Assembly (NCBI RefSeq): GCF_013113715.1
Contig: NZ_CP053344.1
Location: forward strand, 1,178,001-1,242,000
Origin: Herbiconiux sp. SALV-R1
GTDB taxonomy: Bacteria > Actinomycetota > Actinomycetes > Actinomycetales > Microbacteriaceae
Length of the DNA: 64,000 nt
Direction of reading: 5' to 3'
The notes under the pieces are model-generated. The model was not told where the DNA came from. It did no database searches and saw nothing but the letters and a program-made list of their open reading frames with translations. Numbering within the stretch: the stretch's first letter is position 1; each line of letters begins with the position of its first letter. This document shows, one piece after another, positions 15,132 to 23,868 of the stretch. A program made the position numbers and the translations under genes.

Positions 15132-16709
15132 TCAGGCGAGTTCGGTGCTCCTCGGCCGTGCGAGCATCCGGAGTGCTGTGCGTACCACGCGGTGGCGGCC
15201 GAGGCGGGCGAGGGTCGTCTCGCCGCGGCAGAAGCGCACGAAGAAGCGGGCGCCGGGCGGGGTGCGGAGGAGGAGGTGCACCAGGGCGGGGTGCCGTTCG
15301 AAGACGGTGAGCAGGCGGGCGCCCATGAGCTGCTCGGGCTCGAGCACCGACCGCACCCTGGCCTCGTACGCCGACAGCGCTGCCTCGACGTCGCCAGCAC
15401 AGTGCTCGGCCGGTGCTGCGCCAGCGCCGACGGCCTCGCCCGAGGTCCGAGGCGTCGTCGCAGCTGCCTCGACGCCACGTTCCGCGCGCGCAGCGGCCGC
15501 GGTGCCGGCGGCCTCGCCCAGGGTTCGAGGTGCCGTCGCAGGCGACTCGACGCCACCCTCCGCGCGCGCGGCGGCGGCCGCCGCGGCGGCGGCTTCGCCC
15601 GCCCAGGTGCCGGAGCGGAGGGCGAACGAGATGCCCTCGCGGGTCCAAGGTTCGAGGAGGCCTGCGGCGTCGCCGGCGACGAGCACGCGGCCGCGGCGCA
15701 CCGGAGATCCGGCTTCGCGCCACTGGGTGAGGTGACCCGAGGAGTGCAGCACCTCGGCATGCTCGAGCCCGAGGTGCCGCCGCCAGGCGGCGAGGTAGTC
15801 GCGCGTCTCGTCGGGCGACCCCCTGCGCTGGATCACCCCCACCGTCAACGACTCCCGCTTCGGGAACACCCACGCGTAGCTGCCCGCCGCGTCACCCCAG
15901 TCGAGCCGCACCACATCGCGCCACACCGTCGCATCGTGGGGGAGCGCGATCTCGTCTTCCAGCCCCAGATCGGTGTCGCCGATGCGCACGCCGACATGCC
16001 GCCCCACCCTCCCACTGGTGCCGTCGGCCCCGATCACCACCCGAGCGGAGGCGACACCCTGCGACGTCGTCACCGTCACCAACCCGGCCCCAGCATCCGT
16101 TCGGCCGTCGGTGCGGGTGGGTGTGCGCGTCGCGGCGCGCGTATCGGCAGCGGTGGTCGCGCGCGTGCTGGCCCCGTCATCCGCTCGGCCGTCGGTGCCG
16201 GTGACCGTCGTGGGGCGGGTATCGGCGCTGGTGGTGTCGCCGGCGTGGGCAGCAGCATCCGTTCCACCAGCGGCGCCGGCGGCGGGCGGCTCGGCGGCGG
16301 GCTGGTCGATGGCCTTCACCGTGACGCCGTCGACGAAGCGGGCGCCGGCTTCGACGGCGGCGTCGACGAGTGCCTGGTCGAACTGCTGTCGGCGCACCAT
16401 GGCGAGGTACGGGCTGGGGCGGCGCAGCCGGAAGGGGCGCCCGAAGCGGTGGGTCACCAGCGTGTCGGGCACGCGCGACTCGACGGTGCGCGCGGCGGCG
16501 GGCGGCAGCAGGGCGAGCGACTCGCCGAGCAACCCGCCCCCGCAGGTCTTGTAGCGCGGGAAGCGTGCGCGGTCGACGAGCAGCACCGACGCACCGGCCG
16601 AGGCCGCGGCACGGGCGGCCGACGACCCGGCGGGGCCGGCGCCGACGACGATGACGTCCCAGACGAGGTGCTCGTTCGTCCAGCCGCGGTCTCCGGATGC
16701 TCGGCCCAT
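15132..16709 (-). CDS. geranylgeranyl-reductase-family FAD oxidoreductase with repeat insertions
   Basis: A 525-residue flavoprotein. The FAD motif GAGPAGS is at residues 23-29, and PRYKTCGGG with Cys56 is the PxxKxCGG motif of the geranylgeranyl reductase group. A GDAAGLL segment marks the second FAD contact. Such enzymes saturate isoprenoid chains of menaquinones or carotenoid-type lipids. Two insertions are odd: an alanine/threonine/arginine/aspartate-rich stretch near residues 137-220, and a tandemly duplicated 26-residue block near 375-425. Without them the length fits the family (~400). TAGCCT lies six bases before the ATG, so it is probably translated from a leaderless message. It is divergent from the MpaB-like gene with only 42 bases between the starts. 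Confidence 0.88.
   Translation of the reverse strand: MGRASGDRGWTNEHLVWDVIVVGAGPAGSSAARAAASAGASVLLVDRARFPRYKTCGGGLLGESLALLPPAAARTVESRVPDTLVTHRFGRPFRLRRPSPYLAMVRRQQFDQALVDAAVEAGARFVDGVTVKAIDQPAAEPPAAGAAGGTDAAAHAGDTTSADTRPTTVTGTDGRADDGASTRATTAADTRAATRTPTRTDGRTDAGAGLVTVTTSQGVASARVVIGADGTSGRVGRHVGVRIGDTDLGLEDEIALPHDATVWRDVVRLDWGDAAGSYAWVFPKRESLTVGVIQRRGSPDETRDYLAAWRRHLGLEHAEVLHSSGHLTQWREAGSPVRRGRVLVAGDAAGLLEPWTREGISFALRSGTWAGEAAAAAAAAARAEGGVESPATAPRTLGEAAGTAAAARAERGVEAAATTPRTSGEAVGAGAAPAEHCAGDVEAALSAYEARVRSVLEPEQLMGARLLTVFERHPALVHLLLRTPPGARFFVRFCRGETTLARLGRHRVVRTALRMLARPRSTELA
15432..15587. repeat. 78-bp tandem duplication inside the flavoprotein gene
   Basis: Two imperfect copies (15432-15509 and 15510-15587) start with GGCCTCGCC and encode matching 26-residue blocks, each with PRT and GVE segments. 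The repeat keeps the reading frame and expands a surface insertion of the reductase. Confidence 0.7.
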
Positions 16710-16751
16710 GCTCCAAGGCTACGACCTGACCCGGGTGCTACCGTCGCACCC

Positions 16752-17561
16752 ATGCCCGCCCGCCTCTCGCTCGCCGACGTCGCCCCCGAGAGCTTCCTGC
16801 TCGCCGGCGCGGGCCGCGCCATCCTGCTGCAGATCGCCCACCCGGCGGTGGGCCACGGCGTCGCGGAGCACAGCGACTTCGCCGCCCGGCCGATGAAGCG
16901 CCTCACCGCCACCCTGAGCTACATCTACGCCCTCTCGAACGGCTCCCCGGCCGACGCCCGCCTCGTGCGCGACGCCGTCGACCGCGCCCACGCCCCCGTG
17001 CGCAGCGCCCCCGGCGCTGGCGCGGACGGCGCCCCCGCCCCCGCCTACGACGCCCGCGACCCCGAGCTGCAGTTGTGGGTGGCGGCGACGCTCTACGACA
17101 CGGCGATCACGCTGTACGAGCGGGCGTTCGGGCCGCTCGACGCGGGGTCGGGCGAGCGGGTCTACCGCGAGTACGCGCTGCTCGGCACGGCGCTCCAGAT
17201 GCCCGAGGAACTGTGGCCGCGCGACCGCGCCGCATTCCTCCGCTACCGCGACGAGACGGTGGCGTCGCTGCGGGTCGACGCGACCGTGCGGGGCGTCGCC
17301 GACGCGCTGCTGCGGGCCGAGAACGCGCCGCTGTGGTTGCGGGCCGGCATGCCGCTCGCACGGTTCGTGACGATCGGTCTTCTGCCGACCCCGGTGCGCG
17401 AACAGTTCGGCTTCGACTGGGACGCCGCGCGCGAGCGCCGCCTCGACCGCCTCCTCGACACGGCGGCGCCGGTGTACCGCCTGCTGCCCACGCGCATCCG
17501 TCGGGCTCCCCAGCGGTACTACCTCGCCGCATTGCGCAGCCGGGTGGGGGTGGCGCGCTAG
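16752..17561 (+). CDS. MpaB/DUF2236 family oxygenase
   Basis: A 269-residue, mostly helical protein of the DUF2236 group, which includes the fungal oxygenase MpaB and the latex-clearing protein Lcp. The family N-terminal signature QIAHPAVGHGVAEHSDF is present; the histidines are expected near the metal or haem. Actual chemistry is unknown here. TACCGT lies seven bases before the ATG, so the message is probably leaderless. The stop codon overlaps the stop region of the convergent ABC ATPase gene by four bases. Confidence 0.85.
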   Translation: MPARLSLADVAPESFLLAGAGRAILLQIAHPAVGHGVAEHSDFAARPMKRLTATLSYIYALSNGSPADARLVRDAVDRAHAPVRSAPGAGADGAPAPAYDARDPELQLWVAATLYDTAITLYERAFGPLDAGSGERVYREYALLGTALQMPEELWPRDRAAFLRYRDETVASLRVDATVRGVADALLRAENAPLWLRAGMPLARFVTIGLLPTPVREQFGFDWDAARERRLDRLLDTAAPVYRLLPTRIRRAPQRYYLAALRSRVGVAR

Positions 17562-18490
17562 CCTGCTGCCGCTGCTGCCGCTGCTGCCGCTGCTGCCGCT
17601 GCTGCCGCTGCTGCCGCTGCTGCCGCTGCCGCCGCGCCAGCCTCCTCGTCCTCGTCGCGGCGGGCGTGGGCGAGGGAGCGGGCGCTCCAGCGGCCGTGGC
17701 GGTGCTCGATCTCGATGGGGTGGGCGAAGCACTCGGTGACGGCGGGCGTCGTGAGCACGCCGGTGGCGGATCCGAGGTGCAGGATGCGCCCACCCGCCAG
17801 CAGCGCGGCGTGCGTCGTGCTGCGGGGCAGCTCCTCGAGATGGTGGGTGACGAGCACAGACGCCAGCGAGGGGTGGGCCCGCCGCACCGCGTCGAGGGTG
17901 TCGAGCAGCTGTTCGCGGGCGGCGACGTCGAGCCCGGTCGAGGGTTCGTCGAGCAGGAGCAGCTCGGGGTCGGTCATGAGGGCGCGGGCGATGAGGGTGC
18001 GACCGCGCTCGCCCTGGGACAGGGTCGTCCACGGTTCGCCCGCCTTGCCCGACAGGCCGAGCAGCTCGACGAAGGAGTCGGCCCGCTCGAGCTCGTCGGC
18101 GCTCGGCCGGTAGTGCGGCGGCAGCTCGATCGTGCCGACGGCCCCCGTGAGCACCACGTCGCGGATCGGCAGCGCCGACGTGATCGGATGCCGCGGATTC
18201 ACATGCCCGATCGACCTCCGCAACCGCTGCAGCGCCACCCGCCCGATGCGGTGTCCGAGCACCTCGACGCGCCCCGAGGTCGGATGCTGCAACGCGCCGC
18301 ACAGGCTGAGGATCGTGCTTTTCCCCGCTCCGTTCGGCCCTATCAGCGCCCAGTGCTCCCCGGGCCGCACGACCATCGACACGCGGTCGAGGATGACCCG
18401 GCCGTGCCGCACGAAGCTCACCTCGGCGAGCTCGAGAACGGGGGCGGTGGGGGAGACGGATGCAGCGGGTGCGGGAGGGACGGAGCTCAT
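17558..18490 (-). CDS. ABC transporter ATPase with a poly-alanine tail
   Basis: A 310-residue ATPase with Walker A GPNGAGKST at 51-59, signature LSQGERGR and Walker B LLLLDEPSTGLD, followed by the switch histidine region (VLVTHH). It resembles the ModF/YlmA-type single ATPases. No membrane partner gene is nearby, so its partner, if any, is elsewhere. The C-terminus has a basic/acidic stretch (ARRDEDEE) and then more than 20 alanines, encoded by seven perfect copies of a 9-bp unit. The tail is outside the conserved fold and may vary in length. Confidence 0.9.
   Translation of the reverse strand: MSSVPPAPAASVSPTAPVLELAEVSFVRHGRVILDRVSMVVRPGEHWALIGPNGAGKSTILSLCGALQHPTSGRVEVLGHRIGRVALQRLRRSIGHVNPRHPITSALPIRDVVLTGAVGTIELPPHYRPSADELERADSFVELLGLSGKAGEPWTTLSQGERGRTLIARALMTDPELLLLDEPSTGLDVAAREQLLDTLDAVRRAHPSLASVLVTHHLEELPRSTTHAALLAGGRILHLGSATGVLTTPAVTECFAHPIEIEHRHGRWSARSLAHARRDEDEEAGAAAAAAAAAAAAAAAAAAAAAAAAG
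17563..17625. repeat. 9-bp microsatellite, seven perfect copies
   Basis: CTGCTGCCG is repeated seven times without change at 17563-17625. On the minus strand it encodes the poly-alanine tail of the ABC ATPase and lies just before its stop codon. Because the unit is a multiple of three, slippage would lengthen or shorten the tail without breaking the frame. Confidence 0.95.
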
Positions 18491-18534
18491 CCGTCCATCC
18501 TGCCGCGGGCACGACGCCGACGGTGCCTCGCCGC

Positions 18535-18540
18535 TATCGT
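18535..18540 (+). promoter_or_regulatory. -10 box of a likely leaderless promoter
   Basis: TATCGT ends seven bases before the ATG of the transglycosylase gene. The same spacing is seen at 26069 (TATCGT) and 53649 (TATCCT). With a -10 this close, transcription would start at or next to the initiation codon. Confidence 0.55.
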
Positions 18541-18547
18541 GGGAGTG

Positions 18548-19534
18548 ATGCCCCGTCGCCCTCCCACACCCGCCCGGCGGAGCGCACGGCGTGCCGCCCG
18601 GCGGCCCAGCGGTCGACGCCGCGACACTCCCTCTTCACCGGCCAGACGCCTCGCCTTCACCTCGGGCCGCGAGGGTGCGGGAATGACCGCCCGCATCGCG
18701 CTCGGCGCCCTCGTGACGGGCATGCTCGCCCTCCTGGTGTGGCTCGGTCTCGGTGCCGTGGGCGCGATGGGATCGCACGTGGTGGCGGCCGAGGGCGTGC
18801 CGCTCGTCGTGCTGCACGACCCCGCCACGGGCGCGGCGGCCGGTACGGAGGCGGGCGCGGGCAGCGCATCCGGAGCCGCCGGCGCACCCGCCGTTCCCCT
18901 TCCCGCGAGCGTGCAGGGCGAGGGCGCCGGTGCGGGTGAATCGCTGGCCGTCGCCTCCGTCTCGGCGGAGTGGGCGGCGCAGACCGCGCAGGCGACGGGC
19001 GTTCCCGTGCGCGCGCTCACCGCTTACGCGGCGGCCTCGCTGCGGCTCGCCGCCGAGCAGCCCGCCTGCGGCCTCGGCTGGAACACGCTCGCCGCCCTCG
19101 GCTGGATCGAGTCGGGCCACGGCACGCACGGCGGCTCCGCGCTCGGCGCCGACGGCCGCGCGACGCCGGGCATCTACGGGCCGAGCCTCGACGGCGGCGA
19201 CTACGCGGCGATCCCCGACTCCGACGGGGGCGCCCTCGACGGCGACGCCCGCACCGATCGCGCGGTGGGGCCGCTGCAGTTCATCCCCCAGACCTGGGCG
19301 AGCTGGGGTGTCGACGCCGACGGCGACGGCGTCGCCGACCCCCAGCAGATCGACGACGCCGCCCTCACCGCCGGCCGATACCTCTGCCACTACGGAACCC
19401 TCACCGACCCCGCGGCGTGGCGCTCCGCCGTCTTCGCCTACAACCACCTCGACAGCTACGTCGACGCGGTGGCCGCCCAGGCGAACGAGTACGCCGCCCG
19501 GGCCTCCGGGGTGCAGACGAGCAGCGATCGCTGA
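18548..19534 (+). CDS. lytic murein transglycosylase
   Basis: A 328-residue protein with an arginine-rich N-terminus, one membrane helix (residues ~46-72) and an extracytoplasmic catalytic domain of the SLT type. Glu188 in GWIESGHG is the expected catalytic acid, followed by GPLQFIPQTWASWG and an AYNHLDSYVD segment that fits the tyrosine-containing family motif. It would cut peptidoglycan glycan strands to anhydromuropeptides. An alternative ATG at 18683 would remove the basic N-terminus. The start at 18548 is favoured because of a well-placed -10 box (TATCGT) and GGGAG. Confidence 0.88.
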   Translation: MPRRPPTPARRSARRAARRPSGRRRDTPSSPARRLAFTSGREGAGMTARIALGALVTGMLALLVWLGLGAVGAMGSHVVAAEGVPLVVLHDPATGAAAGTEAGAGSASGAAGAPAVPLPASVQGEGAGAGESLAVASVSAEWAAQTAQATGVPVRALTAYAAASLRLAAEQPACGLGWNTLAALGWIESGHGTHGGSALGADGRATPGIYGPSLDGGDYAAIPDSDGGALDGDARTDRAVGPLQFIPQTWASWGVDADGDGVADPQQIDDAALTAGRYLCHYGTLTDPAAWRSAVFAYNHLDSYVDAVAAQANEYAARASGVQTSSDR

Positions 19535-19550
19535 CCCCCCCGCCCCACCC

Positions 19551-19850
19551 GGGCGGCGCGCTCGCGGCGTTGTCGTCGAAGCCGATAGCGCCGCTATCGG
19601 CGTCTCCTCCGCCTTGCGATCGCACCACCCGGGCGGCGCGGGTGTTGCGGGCGGCGCGCTCGCGGCGTTGTCGTCGAAGCCGACGGCGCTGCTGTCGGCG
19701 TCTCCTCCGCCTTGCGATCACACCACCCGGGCGGCGCGGGAAGGTTCGCGGGCGGCGTGGGAGTGTGCGGGCGGCGCGCTCGCGGGGTGGTCGAAGGCGA
19801 TAGCGGCGCTGTCGGCGTTTCCCCTGCCTTGCGTTCACACCACCTGGGCG
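19551..19850. repeat. three imperfect ~100-bp tandem repeats with internal hairpins
   Basis: The 389-base gap between the transglycosylase and the emfourin gene has no credible gene. It contains three units beginning GGGCGGCGCGCTCGCGG (19551, 19650 and 19770 approximately), each followed by a dyad and by a CTCCGCCTTGCGAT-like block. The first dyad is perfect (CCGATAGCG and CGCTATCGG around one base); the other two are degraded. GGGCGGCGCGGG spacers continue to about 19900. The convergent gene ends on both sides make a role in transcription termination possible. Confidence 0.8.
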
Positions 19851-19923
19851 GCGCGGGAAGGTTCGCGGGCGGCGCGGGGTGGTTCGTGGGAGGCGCGGGA
19901 AGCCGCGGGCGCCGTGACACCGG

Positions 19924-20280
19924 TCAGGGGGCGCGGCGGGGGGAGGCGTCTTTGACGCGGTCGACGAGTTCGGCCCAGGGGCCGGCGAGGGAGCGTTCGG
20001 GAACGGTGGCGTCACGCTCCTCGGCGGGATGCTGCGCCGGGTCGATCACGACGCGGATCGTGTAGACGAAACGGTCGGCCTCGCCCGGGGTGTCGGATGC
20101 GTCGTCGCCGGGCCACGGGCACGACTCGACGAGTGAGAGCCAGGAGTCGACCTCGGGCTCCTCCGACGCGGTGATGCTCCACGTGGGCCGCACACCGGCC
20201 ACGCCTCCGGAGCGCGCCACGGTGATGCGCAACGTCGTCTGCCGGCCGGCGCCCTCGTCGTCATCGTGCTGCTGGTTCAT
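19924..20280 (-). CDS. emfourin-type protease inhibitor
   Basis: A 118-residue soluble protein resembling emfourin, the inhibitor encoded next to protealysin-like M4 proteases. The N-terminal [13 protein letters not shown] stretch and the C-terminal LVDRV segment fit the family. It would sit in the active-site cleft of the neighbouring protease. Its ATG lies 20 bases inside the 3' end of the protease gene, so both are probably translated from one message and their amounts tied together. No signal peptide is visible, matching the lack of one on the protease. Confidence 0.85.
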   Translation of the reverse strand: MNQQHDDDEGAGRQTTLRITVARSGGVAGVRPTWSITASEEPEVDSWLSLVESCPWPGDDASDTPGEADRFVYTIRVVIDPAQHPAEERDATVPERSLAGPWAELVDRVKDASPRRAP

Positions 20281-21454
20281 CGCTCCTCACGCCCACGGTA
20301 CGCCATGCGCCCTCGATCGCCGAGACCTCACGCGAGTCGCCGCCGTAGCGCTCGCCCGCCGTCGCGATCGTCGCCGCGGCGAACTGCGCGAAGTCGGCGG
20401 TCGTGGTGAGGCGCGGGCCGCCCACGGTGTCGTACCAGACCGGGCCCACCGTCTCCCACGCCCGGCCGCCGAGTTCGATGGCCGCCAGCGCGAAGGCTCG
20501 ATTCGGGATGCCGGAGTTCACGTGCACGCCGCCGTTGTCGTCGGCGGTGTCGACGTAGCCCGCCATGTCGGCCGGCTGAGGGTCGCGGCCGAGCACGTCG
20601 TCGTCGTACGCGGTGCCGGGCTCGAGCATGGAGCGCAGCGCCCTGCCCTCGACGGCGTCGGTGAACAGGCCCGCTCCGATGAGCCAGTCGGCCTCACCCG
20701 CGGTCTGCCCCAGCCGGTGCTGCTCGACCAGCGCCCCGATGACGTCGGAGAACGACTCGTTGAGCGCCCCCGACTGCCCCTGGTACACCAGGCCCGCCGT
20801 GTACTGGGTCACCCCGTGGGCGAGCTCGTGGCCGATCACCGACAGCGACGCGGTGAACCGCCCGAACACCTCGCCGTCGCCGTCGCCGAACACCATGCGG
20901 TCGCCGTCCCAGAAGGCGTTGTCGTAGTCGCGGCCGTAGTGCACGGTGGCGAGCAGCGGCAGCCCCTTGCCGTCGATCGAGTCGCGGCCGAAGGCGTCGA
21001 GCAGCAGCGCGTGGGTGGCCCCGAGCCCGTCGTAGGCCTCGTCGGCCGCCGGGTCTCCCGTCGCGGGTGCCCCCTCCCGTCGCACCACACGACCGGGAAG
21101 CGTCTCGGTGCGCCCCGCGTCGTACACCGTGCGGTCGGGCCCCGGAGGGGACGCAGCAGGCTCGCCGTCGTCGCCGAGCCCGAGGTCGGGCGACGTGTCG
21201 TTGCCGGCCGCCGAGAACCGTGTCGACGCCCATGGACTCGCCGCCGGCCGCTCGGCCTCCCGCTGCCGCTCGGCACGCAACGCCGGATCGGCCGTGAGCG
21301 ACCGTCGCGCCGCCGCGGCAGCCCGTTCGAGCCCATAGGCGTCGGCGCCCGCGATGCGTTCAAGCAGATACGGCGGAACGATGGAGTGCCTCACCGTCGC
21401 TTCGCGCGGGCGCGACGGGCGGACGGGCCGGATGCGTGCGTTCAGCGAGCTCAT
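20261..21454 (-). CDS. protealysin-like M4 metallopeptidase
   Basis: A 397-residue thermolysin-family protease. The zinc motif HELAH is at residues 209-213 and the second glutamate region is NESFSDVIG. The short N-terminal propeptide holds PPYL (27-30), the mark of protealysin-like proteases, rather than a long FTP/PepSY prodomain. There is no signal peptide. The ATG at 21454 has TAGGGT six bases upstream, which suits a leaderless start. A GTG at 21394, giving a start right before HSIVPPYL, is a strong alternative. The emfourin gene overlaps its 3' end by 20 bases. Confidence 0.92.
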   Translation of the reverse strand: MSSLNARIRPVRPSRPREATVRHSIVPPYLLERIAGADAYGLERAAAAARRSLTADPALRAERQREAERPAASPWASTRFSAAGNDTSPDLGLGDDGEPAASPPGPDRTVYDAGRTETLPGRVVRREGAPATGDPAADEAYDGLGATHALLLDAFGRDSIDGKGLPLLATVHYGRDYDNAFWDGDRMVFGDGDGEVFGRFTASLSVIGHELAHGVTQYTAGLVYQGQSGALNESFSDVIGALVEQHRLGQTAGEADWLIGAGLFTDAVEGRALRSMLEPGTAYDDDVLGRDPQPADMAGYVDTADDNGGVHVNSGIPNRAFALAAIELGGRAWETVGPVWYDTVGGPRLTTTADFAQFAAATIATAGERYGGDSREVSAIEGAWRTVGVRSDEPAAR

Positions 21455-21610
21455 ACCCAGACCCTACGGCGACCCACCGACACTGCAACCGTCCCCGTGC
21501 CGACCCCTGCCGCACACCGGCGCGAAGCGGTCGCGCGCCCCACCGCGCCCCCCCACTGCCATGTCCGATTCCCGCTAGAGACTGTCGGTGGCCCGTGCGA
21601 TGCTCGACGC

Positions 21611-23149
21611 ATGGACTTCGAGGAGCGCTACCGCATCATCCAGTCGCGCGACCCCCGGTTCGACGGCCAGTTCATCACCGCCGTGCGCTCGACGGGAATC
21701 TACTGCCGCCCGAGCTGCCCCGCCCGCACCCCGAACCCGGCGAACGTCACCTTCTACGAGACCAGCGCCGCCGCCCATGAGGCGGGTTACCGCGCGTGCA
21801 AACGCTGCCTTCCCGAGGCCGTCCCCGGCACCCCCGCCTGGAACCTGCGCGACGACCTCTCCGGCCGCGCCATGCGCCTCATCGCCGACGGCGTGGTCGA
21901 GCGCGAGGGGGTGCACGGCCTTGCCGCCCGCCTCGGCTACTCCTCCCGTCACCTCACCCGCGTGCTCACGCAGGAGCTCGGTGCCGGCCCCCTCGCCCTC
22001 GCCCGTGCCCACCGCGCGCAGACCGCGCGCACCCTGCTCACCTCGACCGAGCTGCCGATCGGCGACATCGCGTTCGCTGCCGGTTTCGCGAGCATCCGGC
22101 AGTTCAACGACACCGTCGGAGAGGTGTTCCGCCTCACCCCGAGCGAGCTGCGCGCCCGGCAGTCGCGGCACTCGGGCGCCGCACCGGGGTCGATCGAGCT
22201 CGCCCTGCCCTACCGCGAGCCGTTCGACGCGGCAGGAGTCTTCGCCTGGCTCGCCGCACGCGCCGTGCCCGGGGTCGAGTCGGCGGGCCCCGCCCATTTC
22301 GCCCGCACCGTACTTCTGCCAGGCGGCCCCGGATGCTTCGTGGTGCGCCACCGCGCAGGCCGCCTGCTGCTCGAAGCCCGACTCGCCGCGCTGGCCGATC
22401 TTCCGGTGCTGGTGGCGCGTATCCGTCGGCTGTTCGACCTCGACGCCGACCCCGTCGCCATCGACGGAGCGCTGCGTACCGCCGGCGGAGGCGTGCTCGT
22501 GGGGAGGGTCGAGGCGGTGCCGGGCATCCGGCTGCCGGGAGCCGTCGACCCGCACGAGATGCTCGTGCGCGCCATCATCGGCCAGCAGATCTCGGTGCCG
22601 TCGGCCCGCACCCTGCTCCACCGCCTCGCCGTAGCCGCCGGCACCCCGTTCGACGCCGGGACGGGCGCCGACGCCGCAGCAGGCGACGACGTGTTCTCGT
22701 CGCTGACCCTGCTGTTCCCGACGGCGGCGCAGATCGCCGAGCATGCCGGGACGGTGCTGACGGGCCCCCGCGCCAAGATCGCTACCGTCGTCGCCGTCGC
22801 CGAGGCGCTCGCCTCGGGCGAACTCGAGCTCGGCACCGGCGACGACGCCGCACAGCAGCACGACCGCCTGGTCGCCCTGCCGGGCATCGGCGAGTGGACG
22901 GCCGGCTACCTCGCCATGCGCATCCTCGGCCGGGCCGACGTGCTGCTCACGGGTGACGTCGCCATCCGTGCCGGGGCGCGAGCGCTCGGCCTCCCCGACG
23001 CGCCCCGCGAGCTCGCGGCCTGGGCCGGAGACTTCGCGCCCTGGCGCTCCTACCTCTCCCTCCACCTCTGGCGCGCCGCCGCCGACGCCCCGCGAACCAG
23101 AACACCCTCGACACCCGCCGCCCCGCGGCGCAGCAAGGAGACCTCATGA
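21611..23149 (+). CDS. Ada regulatory domain fused to AlkA-type DNA glycosylase
   Basis: A 512-residue fusion. Residues ~1-75 form the Ada zinc/methyl-phosphotriester domain with Cys32, Cys36, Cys63 and Cys66. Residues ~85-180 form an AraC-type helix-turn-helix pair. The rest is an AlkA-type 3-methyladenine glycosylase with its N-terminal domain and a helix-hairpin-helix ending in [15 protein letters not shown] and the catalytic aspartate segment TGDVA. It would sense methylated DNA, activate the adaptive response and excise alkylated bases. The stop overlaps the ogt start (ATGA), so repair by excision and by direct transfer are made together. Confidence 0.95.
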   Translation: MDFEERYRIIQSRDPRFDGQFITAVRSTGIYCRPSCPARTPNPANVTFYETSAAAHEAGYRACKRCLPEAVPGTPAWNLRDDLSGRAMRLIADGVVEREGVHGLAARLGYSSRHLTRVLTQELGAGPLALARAHRAQTARTLLTSTELPIGDIAFAAGFASIRQFNDTVGEVFRLTPSELRARQSRHSGAAPGSIELALPYREPFDAAGVFAWLAARAVPGVESAGPAHFARTVLLPGGPGCFVVRHRAGRLLLEARLAALADLPVLVARIRRLFDLDADPVAIDGALRTAGGGVLVGRVEAVPGIRLPGAVDPHEMLVRAIIGQQISVPSARTLLHRLAVAAGTPFDAGTGADAAAGDDVFSSLTLLFPTAAQIAEHAGTVLTGPRAKIATVVAVAEALASGELELGTGDDAAQQHDRLVALPGIGEWTAGYLAMRILGRADVLLTGDVAIRAGARALGLPDAPRELAAWAGDFAPWRSYLSLHLWRAAADAPRTRTPSTPAAPRRSKETS

Positions 23150-23649
23150 CCGCCGTCATCCAGTTCCTCGACACCCCCGACGGGGCGTTCGGCATCATCG
23201 CCGACGACGAGGGCCGCGTACTCGCCTCCGGGTGGACGGGCGACCCCGCCGCCCTCCTCGCCCGCATCACCCCGGTGCTGCGCCCCGCATCCGTCGAGCC
23301 CGGCGAGGTGGGGGCCGCCGCCGAGGCCGCCCTCGCGTACTACGACGGCGAGGTGACGGCGATCGACGGGGTGCGGGTACTGCAGAGCGGAGGTGTGTTC
23401 CACCAGATGGGGTGGGATGCGCTGCGCACCATCCCCGCAGGCAGCCCGCTCAGCTACCAGCAGTTCGCCGCCGCCCTCGGGCGCCCGAGCGCGGTGCGCG
23501 CCGCCGCGAGTGCCTGTGCGCGAAACGCCCCCGCCCTGTTCGTGCCGTGCCACCGCGTGCTCCGCACCGACGGATCACTCGGCGGCTTCGCCTGGGGCAC
23601 CCCCGTCAAGCAGTCCCTCCTCGCCCGCGAGTCCCGCGCCGCCCGGTAG
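23146..23649 (+). CDS. ogt: methylated-DNA-protein cysteine methyltransferase
   Basis: A 167-residue O6-alkylguanine-DNA alkyltransferase. The acceptor Cys135 is in FVPCHRVL, preceded by the helix-turn-helix with the arginine finger region ([12 protein letters not shown]). It transfers the alkyl group from O6-methylguanine to itself in a single suicide reaction. The first ~70 residues form the variable N-terminal domain. It is translationally coupled to the Ada-AlkA fusion upstream and is followed by two tandem palindromic elements that could end the transcript. Confidence 0.94.
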   Translation: MTAVIQFLDTPDGAFGIIADDEGRVLASGWTGDPAALLARITPVLRPASVEPGEVGAAAEAALAYYDGEVTAIDGVRVLQSGGVFHQMGWDALRTIPAGSPLSYQQFAAALGRPSAVRAAASACARNAPALFVPCHRVLRTDGSLGGFAWGTPVKQSLLARESRAAR

Positions 23650-23696
23650 CCCCGGCCCCGCCCCGCGCGCCCGTGCCAAGTGGGCGACACTCACGT

Positions 23697-23853
23697 TGGT
23701 CGCACTAAGTGCTCTCAAACGCGAGCTGAGGAGCACTTTGCGCGACCAATCGAGGTGGGGTGGTCGTCTCCCAGATCGCGCGGCCCGGGTTAGTCGCGCA
23801 AAGTGCTCTCAGAAGCGAGTTTGGGAGCATTTTGCGCGACCAAAACGCGGGAG
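23697..23853. repeat. two tandem palindromic elements between convergent genes
   Basis: Copy 1 (about 23697-23749) and copy 2 (about 23801-23853) each pair a left arm resembling GTCGCGCAAAGTGCTC with a right arm resembling GAGCACTTTGCGCGACC, around a 14-18 base loop. The arms contain a few mismatches. They lie between the ogt stop and the LLM-oxidoreductase stop and could work as bidirectional terminators. The design and loop resemble the inverted repeat at 12554-12601, so this looks like a dispersed element rather than chance. Confidence 0.75.
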
Positions 23854-23868
23854 CGCGCGACGCGCCGC

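Noticed and set aside
19551-19850. CRISPR-like array
   Set aside because: Units are ~100 bp, degenerate and adjoining, without unique spacers or cas genes.
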